NCBI GenBank assembly: GCA_900128565.1
Contig: LT636132.1
Span: 1 to 14,891 of the forward strand
Direction of reading: 5' to 3'
DNA from: Stramenopiles sp. TOSAG23-6
Taxonomy: Eukaryota; Sar
DNA: 14,891 nucleotides
Each line of letters begins with the position of its first letter. The first letter of the stretch is position 1. The notes under the pieces were generated by a model, which had not been told where the DNA came from, ran no database searches, and worked only from the letters and a program-made list of their open reading frames with translations. Position numbers and translations under genes: made by a program. Shown piece after piece: positions 1 to 6,378 of the stretch.

Positions 1-53
1 ACAAAATTTCGTACGAAAAAAAAATAAATTTGAAATTCATAATGAAAACGTAC
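1..53 (-). other. 5' part of the grpE intron
   Basis: On the minus strand the sequence after codon GAT (56-54) starts GTACGTTTTCATT and becomes T-rich, with a run of nine T. The GrpE homology stops exactly here. The acceptor is outside the window. Its first 13 nt are identical to the start of the intron at 1646. Confidence 0.7.
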
Positions 54-737
54 ATCAGACGTTGGAACTTGAAAAAGACAATTGTGGAGGTTAGGGTCAA
101 ACGTCTCTCCAACAACTCCAAACGGTGTCACTCCATTTTTCTTCAAAGCTTTGAGTAAATCATTTTCCGTCATACGAACACCTTCTAAAAGAGTTGTCAA
201 AGCTTCACTTTGATCGATGTTACTTTTCATATCTGAGGTTTCTTCAGCGGATGAAACGCATCTTTGAAGATTATCTGCGACATCAAGAAGTGATTTTGCA
301 AATCCTTTTGCAGCATATTCTTTTGCTTGCAATACATCCCGAGCAGCAATTTTACGTACGTTTTCCATTTCTGCGTGATCACGTAATCTTGTGGCTTGTG
401 CTTCCTTTAACTTCTCCTCCAATTGTGAAATTTTAGTGTTTAACTCAACGGTGGCAGTGTCTTCAGCGCTTTCGTTGTCGTTTTCTTCGGTATCATTTTG
501 ATCATTTTTTGGTTGTTTCTCAACAGTTTCTTCATCTTTATTATCTACTGTAGACTCATTTTGCCATATAGGGTTTGATGTATGAAATGCACGGTGAAAT
601 ATTCCACGTTGAACATAACTGCGGGTTAAACCAGCGGCATTACCATTTATAAGAGTTGTGTTACTTCTGACACATTGGTTAACACGAACTAGAGACGAGA
701 CTGAGCGGGTAAAAGTACTGAACAGTTTTTGGGACAT
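54..737 (-). CDS. grpE: Mitochondrial GrpE nucleotide-exchange factor, exon 1 (partial)
   Basis: GrpE releases ADP from mitochondrial Hsp70 and so drives the matrix import and folding cycle. I translated this exon myself: ATG at 737-735, 228 codons, open up to a GT donor at 53-52. Residues 1 to about 54 are rich in Arg, Ser and Thr with almost no acidic residues, typical of a matrix presequence, followed by an acidic linker. A coiled coil contains MENVRKIAARDVLQAKEYA, the GrpE dimer-helix pattern. The end of the exon reads FDPNLHNCLFQVP, the hallmark of the GrpE beta domain (FDP..H.A.F.VP). The expected final strands are missing, and the reading past codon GAT becomes AT-rich nonsense, so the remaining exon lies beyond the left edge. 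In-frame TAA at 743-741 upstream supports this start. The gene is divergent from the thioesterase. The family call is secure; the exon boundary is inferred from the motif break plus GTACGT. Confidence 0.9.
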
Positions 738-844
738 TCTTTACTTTAATTAAAATGCAATGGATACTTAAAAAGAAAGATATCGAAAGTATTCTTCAAT
801 GTTTCTTCTGTTCCAGTATATACAGATAAATGTAGTGTTGTTGT

Positions 845-952
845 GTGTCGAGTCTTCGAAAAAAGTGAAAGAATTCTGCTGACTCACCCAATTTGGGACA
901 AACCTGCTGATTTTCGATTTTTTTCTTACCAATTTCTTTTGTGACTCGACAC
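845..952. repeat. 10-bp inverted repeat with 88-bp spacer
   Basis: GTGTCGAGTC at 845-854 is the exact reverse complement of GACTCGACAC at 943-952. The right arm overlaps the TGACTCG core. This looks like paired binding sites facing the two divergent genes rather than a hairpin, given the long spacer. The function is inferred. Confidence 0.55.
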
Positions 953-969
953 TACGACGTCTCTTTTTT

Positions 970-984
970 CCGAAAATTTTTCGG
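970..984. repeat. Short palindrome CCGAAAA/TTTTCGG
   Basis: The arms CCGAAAA (970-976) and TTTTCGG (978-984) are perfectly complementary around a single T. It could be a protein-binding palindrome in the divergent promoter. Confidence 0.5.
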
Positions 985-1009
985 TCTTCTTCTACGAAGT
1001 ATTACTTAC

Positions 1010-1085
1010 TACTAGCTAGTACTATATTTTTCCAGTACCTAGCTAGCTAGTACTCGTACCACCTGCCAAGTCTTCTTCTAGCTAG
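1010..1085. repeat. Cluster of CTAG-based palindromes
   Basis: Three perfect palindromes built on CTAG lie within 76 bp: TACTAGCTAGTA at 1010-1021, CTAGCTAGCTAG at 1039-1050 (inside the near-palindrome AGTAC...GTACT) and CTAGCTAG at 1078-1085. An 11-bp direct repeat GTCTTCTTCTA occurs at 984-994 and 1070-1080, on either side of the first two palindromes. The base right after the last palindrome is an N (1086), so the cluster may be misassembled or polymorphic. Confidence 0.6.
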
Positions 1086-1146
1086 NCACTTTATAATATA
1101 CTTCAGAAACTACGCCTCTCAATACAGCTGTTATATAAAACACAGA

Positions 1147-1931
1147 ATGTTTGTTAATAAACGGCCCTTTGATATTGGATGTATTGCTGGAGCGTTTGCC
1201 GTTGGCGTATTTTGTGGATATAGTTTTAATCTTGTCAAAGTCATTTCTTCTGTACGTTCAATTCTAGGACAATCAAAAAAAGAAAAAGATACTTCAACTA
1301 AACGAAGAATACCAAAGGACCGTCTACTAAAAGCTCTAATCGAAGAAGCAAACAACACAGTAACCAATACATATAGAGAATTTACGTTAAAAGAGTGGAA
1401 TAGCCATCAATTTAGAAAAGACAATGGTTTTATTGGCTTTGACTATTGCCATAATAAAGATAATAGAGCTGTTTTTATCCAGAAATATTGGTATAATGAT
1501 GACGAAAAAAAAATGGTTGGACTTGTTCATTTTGGTACAAACTGTGAGTCACATAAAGGAATCTGTCATGGAGGTAGTTCAATGTCTGCATTTGATGATA
1601 TTTGTGGACATCTTGCCTTTTGTGCTGTAAACGATGCAGTCTCTTGTACGTTTTCATTCAGTAGAATCAAATATACAATAGTATGTATTTTTTTATACCT
1701 AACAAATTTGAAATTTGACATATTTTCACCTACAAATGGTCTGGTGCAACTGTTCAAGTGAATGTGTCCTTAATGAAGCCAATTACTTTAAATAGCACTC
1801 TACAAATAAATGGTGAAGTCACCTCTATTAAGGGAAAGAAAATTTCAATAGTTGGTTCGCTGAATGATCAAAATACGGGTGAAATTTACGCGACGATGAC
1901 AGGTTTGTCCCTCTGTCCTATCAAAATATGA
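1147..1931 (+). CDS. Membrane-anchored hotdog-fold acyl-CoA thioesterase (THEM/PaaI-like), spliced
   Basis: A likely acyl-CoA thioesterase that hydrolyses fatty acyl-CoA to free acid and CoA. The N-terminus has a hydrophobic segment (residues about 8-26) followed by a basic stretch, suggesting a membrane anchor, perhaps mitochondrial or ER. The hotdog core shows VHFGTN, then HGG at residues 141-143 and FDD at 149-151, the usual His-Gly-Gly and acidic catalytic positions on the central helix. Frame 1 then degenerates after NDAVS. A different frame from 1737 reads WSGATVQVNVSLMKP and ends GEIYATMTGLSLCPIKI plus TGA at 1929-1931, which is the C-terminal half of the same fold (65 codons with stop). 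An intron is therefore required, from GTACGT at 1646 to roughly 1719-1736. Exons: 1147-1645 and about 1737-1931. An alternative third exon (2038-2102, after T8AG) is possible but less likely. Substrate range is unknown. Confidence 0.72.
1646..1736 (+). other. Thioesterase intron lacking a suitable AG acceptor (3' end uncertain)
   Basis: The donor GTACGT at 1646 follows a phase-1 T. In the frame of the downstream exon a TGA lies at 1716-1718, so that exon must begin after 1718 to keep the conserved WSGATVQV strand at 1737. No AG occurs between 1682 and 1756. The next AG (1757-1758) preserves frame but deletes that strand. A branch-like CCTAAC lies at 1698-1703. The given end is approximate. 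Confidence 0.5.
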
Positions 1932-2135
1932 AATTTGTGGCGAATCTTTTGGTGCTTGGTTGTGTGAATGAGAATTCAATTGCTTTATTAAACTATATTT
2001 TTTGTACCACTATATCAATTAAAAGTATTTTTTTTAGTATATGAAATGCCATTTAATTTTGGATTCGTCATTCTTCCATTGTTAATAGATTTAAACGGAT
2101 AATCTCAAACAATTTATGAACTCTCACTGGAATAG

Positions 2136-2166
2136 GTAATTAATTAATGCGTAATTAATTAATTAC
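2136..2166. repeat. TAATTA direct repeat and 16-bp palindrome
   Basis: GTAATTAATTAAT occurs at 2136-2148 and again at 2151-2163. The second copy extends into the perfect palindrome GTAATTAATTAATTAC (2151-2166). TAATTA is a homeodomain-type core, but in such AT-rich DNA it could also be simple repeat. Confidence 0.55.
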
Positions 2167-2225
2167 ACGGCTAATTTCCAAGCAAAACTTAATTTTATTT
2201 CTTTCGGATTTCGTGTAAAAACAAC

Positions 2226-2231
2226 CACGTG
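2226..2231. promoter_or_regulatory. CACGTG E-box/G-box
   Basis: The CACGTG hexamer (bHLH or bZIP class) sits in an otherwise AT-rich upstream region and is followed by repeats of GTGTC. It is 93 nt upstream of the GTPase start codon. Function is inferred from position only. Confidence 0.4.
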
Positions 2232-2323
2232 TCGTGTCGTGTGTTTGTCATTAATAATTAATTGTTACATTGTACTGAAATATTTTCAGTGTTTTAACAT
2301 TTCTTTATTTGCTTCGAACAACC

Positions 2324-3868
2324 ATGCGACTTTACAATATTCCAAGTATTTTCAGGCACTTAAGTTCGAGGCATAGGTCATTCTCAACGATTCTTCCTAC
2401 TGTTCCTGTCACTGTTTTATCAGGCTTTCTTGGTGCCGGTAAAACGACTCTCATTAGTCATATTTTGAAAGATAAGAATCATGGTAAACGTATTGGAGTA
2501 CTTGTCAACGATATGGCTGAAGTAAATATTGATGCAGATCTAGTATCTAACCACAGCATTGAAACAAATATGGTTCAATTACAAAACGGATGTATTTGCT
2601 GTACTTTGAGGGATGATCTTGTACTGGAACTTGTAGATCTAGTACAACAAGGTAATTTAGACCATATTGTTGTTGAGAGCACTGGAATATCTGAACCTCT
2701 TCCTGTGGCACAAACATTTTCAGCACCGATAAATATGTCTAGTCTCGAAGATTTGCTGGATAAAAACAAAAATAAACAAACAGAAATAGGGCCACAAATA
2801 GATCCACAAACTGAACCAAAAGTTGAACGTTTAAATGAAAAACGAAAAAAAAGTATAGACATTATATCCCGTTTAGGTTCTTTAAATGATACTGCTCGCC
2901 TGCATTCTCTAGTTACTGTGGTTGATTGTTCTACTTTTCTTGATCATCTTGAATCAAAAGAAAATCTGAAAAAGCTTGGCATGAGTGCAACAAAAAGTGA
3001 CGTCAGGCCTCTTGCTTTTCTTCTTGCTGACCAAGTTCAATTTGCTAATCATATTTTATTGAACAAAATAGATTTAGTGACAAAAGAACATGTGAAAAAA
3101 GTAGAAATTTTATTAAGATATTTGAACCCGACAGCTACAATACAAAAAACAAAACAATCAAGTATAAATGTAACTCAATTATTAAATGTACAAAGTTATG
3201 ATGAAACATTGTTTAAATCACTTCCGGAATGGGCAACTGAATTAGTTAAGAGGGATAATGAAAAAAATAACTCTAAGGTACAGTCAGAAAGTGAAGAATA
3301 TGGAATAAACCATTTTAGTATTCGAATCATTGGACGTCCGTTTCATGCAAAACGATGGCATTCGTTTCTTAATGATAAATCTTTTTTTGATGGTATATTT
3401 CGTGCTAAAGGATATTTTTGGATTGATATTGAACCACATACACGAATCGATTATTCTTTAGTTGGAAACACTGGAAGTTTTATAGTGAATTCCGTATGGT
3501 CTTCAGCAGGTATGGAAATGTTACAAAAGAAATCTTTTCGTGTTGGTAATTCTACAGATAATGAAGCTATTGCTGCTGCAGCAACACAAAGATTATATGT
3601 AAAAGCAATGAAAGTAAAAGAAGAACAACTGTGGCATCCAATTACTCATGATCGACGCGTTGAATTAGTCTTTATTGGACAAGCAGATAAGATGAATGAG
3701 TGGAAAATGCGTTCAGCTATTGAAAATTGTTTATTGACAAAAGATGAATTGAGAGAATTCATGAAAAATTTTGAAAATCCACAAAATCCAAAAAATCCAA
3801 AAAATCAAAACAATGTATCCACTAATAATAACCCATTTGCTACAGTTCCTCGTTGTGTCGTTATTTAA
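2324..3868 (+). CDS. COG0523/CobW-type G3E GTPase, probably mitochondrial
   Basis: A GTP-dependent metal chaperone of the COG0523 family (CobW/YjiA/ZNG1 relatives), which delivers metal, often zinc, to client enzymes. I chose ATG 2324 (context ACCATGC); the frame is open upstream only through a TTG. The product is 514 residues. Residues 1-22 are rich in Arg, Ser and His without acids, suggesting mitochondrial targeting. The G domain starts VTVLSGFLGAGKTT, with Walker A at residues 34-42. The metal-binding CxCC is at 90-93 (GCICC), ESTGISEP at 118-125 and the base-recognition NKID at 247-250. A charged low-complexity insert lies at about 143-177. The CobW C-terminal domain follows (SIRIIGRPFHAKRW to RVELVFIGQ). 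The tail is a small N-P-K repeat. There are no introns. The client is unknown; family membership is secure, location is inferred. Confidence 0.9.
   Translation: MRLYNIPSIFRHLSSRHRSFSTILPTVPVTVLSGFLGAGKTTLISHILKDKNHGKRIGVLVNDMAEVNIDADLVSNHSIETNMVQLQNGCICCTLRDDLVLELVDLVQQGNLDHIVVESTGISEPLPVAQTFSAPINMSSLEDLLDKNKNKQTEIGPQIDPQTEPKVERLNEKRKKSIDIISRLGSLNDTARLHSLVTVVDCSTFLDHLESKENLKKLGMSATKSDVRPLAFLLADQVQFANHILLNKIDLVTKEHVKKVEILLRYLNPTATIQKTKQSSINVTQLLNVQSYDETLFKSLPEWATELVKRDNEKNNSKVQSESEEYGINHFSIRIIGRPFHAKRWHSFLNDKSFFDGIFRAKGYFWIDIEPHTRIDYSLVGNTGSFIVNSVWSSAGMEMLQKKSFRVGNSTDNEAIAAAATQRLYVKAMKVKEEQLWHPITHDRRVELVFIGQADKMNEWKMRSAIENCLLTKDELREFMKNFENPQNPKNPKNQNNVSTNNNPFATVPRCVVI
3776..3811 (+). repeat. 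9-nt coding repeat (N-P-K) in the GTPase tail
   Basis: Four units of AATCCAAAA-type sequence, the middle two identical, encode the asparagine, proline and lysine tail near the C-terminus. It probably varies in length between strains. Confidence 0.6.
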
Positions 3869-3872
3869 GTAA

Positions 3873-3878
3873 AATAAA
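3873..3878 (+). terminator. Possible polyadenylation signal of the GTPase gene
   Basis: AATAAA begins 5 nt after the TAA stop. The convergent MYND gene ends 127 nt further on, so the 3' UTR must be short. AT-rich composition makes chance occurrence quite possible. Confidence 0.35.
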
Positions 3879-3995
3879 TATTGAATTACAGTTAATATAA
3901 TTTGAAATGTATTTTGAGATGATCCTATTTCGTAATGCAATATTATTAATGTTTCTATAATTTATCATTATACAGAACGACATACAGAATCATAT

Positions 3996-6077
3996 TTATG
4001 ATACTACTTTGATCAAGTTTTTAGGTTTTATACTCAACTGTTTAGAACCATTACCTTCTTGAAATTCAACAATAAATCGATCTCTATCTTTATCAAATTT
4101 GATTATAGTAGCAACTTTATCATTATGAATACTAGCTTTTTGTAATCCTGTAATTATTCTCTTCATTCCTGCTTCTAATTTGTGTTTACTTGCTTTACAA
4201 GTGTATTTGTGAACTGACTTCCAATGCCCAGATTGACANGCTTTAGAACAATATTGTGTCAAATTACATCCAGAACAAATGGACAATTTAACACCAGTCA
4301 TATTACAAGTGTGACAGTAACTTCTACCAGTCGTAATATTACCATGTGATAATGGTGCAGTTGGTAATGTATTTCTTACTTTTCTTAGATGTTCCATAAG
4401 TTTTTGTTGTCTTTCAATTTCTTTACTATCTGGCTCAGNATATGAACTTTTTAATATAGATGATGTAGCATTCATTTTCATTTCAATACGTTGAACGCCA
4501 GTCGTTGCAGTTGAAAAGGAACCCAAATTATCAAGAACCCATTTAAAATCATGTAATGAGCCTTTTAAATTGCCCATAGATTCTTTTAAACATGCACTAT
4601 TATACATCAATTCTTTAATAGTATCAACATCTTGCGCAAACAATGAAGCGGTATTAATACTGACTAATGCATCTTCATGTCGAGGGATTTCCCATTGACA
4701 TAATCCCATTTTCCTCCAGGCTTGACAACGAATTTCATTTGAGACTTTATCATTTTTATTACCCATTTTATCAATAATTAATCGAAAAGATTCAACTGCC
4801 CTTTCTAATTCTGCACTGTATTTTACTTTATCACTAGTTACAGCAGGATTTCTTCGATTTTCAAGTGCCTTAATTCCATGAGATAACAGTTGACGACATT
4901 CAGCGTTTAAAGGTGGGATAATTGCTTTTGAATGTTTTATATATATATTCTCCAACCATTCAAGACTACCTGGAACTTCATCCCAACATTTTCTGCAATC
5001 ATTACAATATTCNGACGCCTCAGATTTATCACCTATTTGCATTGACTGTTGACAATCAATAGTTGTTTCCCAATTCAAAAGATAACTAGGAAGGTAATGA
5101 TTTTTTGTAATTGCAAAATGTAAAAGGTTGTTTGATTTAGTACAACTACCCGATTTCATGAATGCATAAAGTGCTCTTGTGTAATTCCATAGAGCAAATA
5201 TTTCATCTTTATCAAGATCGAATCCAAATTTTGCCTTTATAAACGGACCAACACTTTTTATACCACATTGTTTTGCTAATTTTACTAAAAGTAGTTTATG
5301 ACGCGCACCAAGAGTGTCATGAATATCATTTGCAAGACATTCTTTCAAGAAAATCTCAGCTTCTTCAAGTTCATCAATGGAGTACAAAACAGAACCAAGA
5401 AAATGTAACGCTCGGATATAATATCGAGTAGGTACAAAACTATACAATTGCCCCTTACAAAATGTATCGGCTTGTACAAGCTGAGCAAAACGTCTACCTG
5501 CTTTTACAGCAAGACGTGCAGTTTCTAGAACTTCATGCGTAAGAGGGTCATTTTTCTTCCATACTCCAAAATAGCCTTCATTTTGTTGTCCAACTTCATG
5601 ACAAAGTATCTCTGTACGACAAAAATAAGCACGAGCAGACAAAGGTGAAACTTTCAATGCCTTTTTAATCAAAATTTTGCGTTTCGATATTATTTCTTTT
5701 TCCTTGGAGCGATAGTCTCGCGCTGAAGACTGAAAATTCTGTCCCTTTTCACAAAGTTTCCATGCTTTCATCACGTTAGCAATCTTTTCACGATCTTTTG
5801 CAGATTCAACACGTCTCTTACAAAATTCAAAGTCACTCACTTCAAATATATCCAATTGTGAATAATGCAAATAAAACTCAGCTCCTTCGTTTCGTGCAAA
5901 CGTAAACTGAGTTGTCCCTGACCTTGGGTCATATCGTTTTCGAGTAAAGTTTTGAAAATTAGCCTCATAAAAACCTTTAGCCTTTGAAAAAGCTGTGACG
6001 GAGCATCCAGGAATCTGGGGTACTAAACCGTTTAGTTGCGCCAAAACGTGCGTACAAGACATTTGTGAAAGATTCAT
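3996..6077 (-). CDS. TPR protein with C-terminal MYND zinc finger
   Basis: A 693-residue intronless protein, probably a protein-protein adaptor. Residues about 165-375 are helical and carry an ST7-like/TPR pattern, including LWNYTRALYAFMKSG and, after it, WDEVPGSLEWL. TPR-like helices follow at about 420-525. The MYND finger spans C588 to C627: CHTC, then CSGC, YCSK.CQSGHW and HKYTC, giving the full Cys/His ligand set; the ambiguous base at 4239 falls on a non-ligand position next to a Cys. The last 45 residues (DKVATIIKFDKDRDRFIV... to IKPKNLIKVV) resemble the small beta module that often follows MYND or ankyrin modules in algal and stramenopile proteins; this comparison is from memory. Three Ns fall in the gene (4239, 4439, 5013). 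ATG 6077 is the first in frame. No SET or other catalytic domain is visible. The molecular partner is unknown. Confidence 0.82.
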   Translation of the reverse strand: MNLSQMSCTHVLAQLNGLVPQIPGCSVTAFSKAKGFYEANFQNFTRKRYDPRSGTTQFTFARNEGAEFYLHYSQLDIFEVSDFEFCKRRVESAKDREKIANVMKAWKLCEKGQNFQSSARDYRSKEKEIISKRKILIKKALKVSPLSARAYFCRTEILCHEVGQQNEGYFGVWKKNDPLTHEVLETARLAVKAGRRFAQLVQADTFCKGQLYSFVPTRYYIRALHFLGSVLYSIDELEEAEIFLKECLANDIHDTLGARHKLLLVKLAKQCGIKSVGPFIKAKFGFDLDKDEIFALWNYTRALYAFMKSGSCTKSNNLLHFAITKNHYLPSYLLNWETTIDCQQSMQIGDKSEAXEYCNDCRKCWDEVPGSLEWLENIYIKHSKAIIPPLNAECRQLLSHGIKALENRRNPAVTSDKVKYSAELERAVESFRLIIDKMGNKNDKVSNEIRCQAWRKMGLCQWEIPRHEDALVSINTASLFAQDVDTIKELMYNSACLKESMGNLKGSLHDFKWVLDNLGSFSTATTGVQRIEMKMNATSSILKSSYXEPDSKEIERQQKLMEHLRKVRNTLPTAPLSHGNITTGRSYCHTCNMTGVKLSICSGCNLTQYCSKXCQSGHWKSVHKYTCKASKHKLEAGMKRIITGLQKASIHNDKVATIIKFDKDRDRFIVEFQEGNGSKQLSIKPKNLIKVVS

Positions 6078-6177
6078 ATTTTTGGAATTGTTATTATTAA
6101 AATAATATTAAATTGTATAACATGAACGTGTGGCCAGCAAGGTGATTCTATTCTATTTTATAAATTATAGTATTACC

Positions 6178-6212
6178 TGACGTCGTCGTGTGTGACACGT
6201 CACACTGACTCA
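6178..6212. promoter_or_regulatory. Cluster of bZIP-type sites
   Basis: Within 35 bp there is TGACGTC (6178-6184), TGTGACACGTCACA with perfectly complementary 6-bp arms (6191-6204), and TGACTCA (6206-6212). These are classical cores for CREB/ATF or AP-1/GCN4 class factors. The binding factor in this organism is unknown. Confidence 0.5.
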
Positions 6213-6245
6213 CGCGATTTTTCAGAATTCGAATCATTTTATTAT

Positions 6246-6274
6246 CGTCTCTCTCTCGTCCTCTCTCGTCGTCT
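6246..6274. repeat. Pyrimidine-rich tract with direct repeat CTCTCTCGTC
   Basis: CTCTCTCGTC occurs twice in tandem (6251-6260 and 6261-6270) inside a CT-rich stretch. A comparable (TC)n tract lies at 12327-12339 in the promoter of the ADF-H gene. It could be an initiator or a GAGA-type element. Confidence 0.45.
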
Positions 6275-6378
6275 TGATTAAAGTCAAATTGTAATTATCT
6301 GTCATTCTCTGATTAAAAAATCTTAAAAAACAGGTACATGTTGTAGATATAAAATATTTATAGTGTATTTACATTAAA

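Larger units (their letters stand above)
738..1146. promoter_or_regulatory. Divergent promoter between grpE and the thioesterase gene
   Basis: This gene-free stretch separates two genes read outwards, so it must hold both promoters. Visible elements are TGACTCA at 880-886 and TGACTCG at 942-948 (bZIP-like cores), a 10-bp inverted repeat, a CCGAAAA/TTTTCGG palindrome and a cluster of CTAG palindromes. A TATATAAAA string at 1132-1140 lies only 6 nt before the ATG and is too close to be a TATA box. I see no coding sequence or RNA gene. There is one ambiguous base at 1086. Confidence 0.6.
1932..2323 (+). promoter_or_regulatory. Thioesterase 3' end and GTPase-gene promoter
   Basis: An AT-rich spacer. 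The first part may be 3' UTR, or an intron and short last exon of the thioesterase: donor GTTTGT at 1903, T8AG at 2028-2037, then 21 codons to TAA at 2100-2102. The second part holds a TAATTA repeat (2136-2166) and a CACGTG E-box (2226-2231) followed by GTGTCG repeats, about 95 nt before the GTPase ATG. No other gene is seen. Confidence 0.45.
6078..6378. promoter_or_regulatory. Divergent promoter between the MYND gene and WAPL
   Basis: A 301-bp gene-free region. It contains TGACGTC (6178-6184, CRE-like), the inverted repeat TGTGAC-AC-GTCACA (6191-6204), TGACTCA (6206-6212) followed by GCGATTTTTC, a pyrimidine tract, and GATATAAAAT at 6346-6355, 24 nt before the WAPL ATG. The dense CRE and AP-1-like cores in the middle probably serve both genes. 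No coding potential or RNA gene is seen. Confidence 0.6.

Noticed and set aside
194-436. Plus-strand open frame of 80 codons opposite grpE
   Set aside because: It lies antisense within the grpE exon, which has strong family motifs.
1132-1140. TATATAAAA as a TATA box for the thioesterase
   Set aside because: It lies 6 nt before the ATG, too close to leave a transcription start and 5' UTR.
1646-1675. Very short intron ending at CAG or TAG (1658-1664)
   Set aside because: It would be under 20 nt and leaves the following reading closed by TGA at 1716-1718 in the required frame.
2309-2323. Longer GTPase start at 2309
   Set aside because: It is a TTG; the ATG at 2324 has better context and starts the presequence directly.
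6301-6345. 5' UTR intron of WAPL ending at AAAAACAG (near 6332)
   Set aside because: There is no convincing donor or pyrimidine tract nearby and no coding reason to need it.
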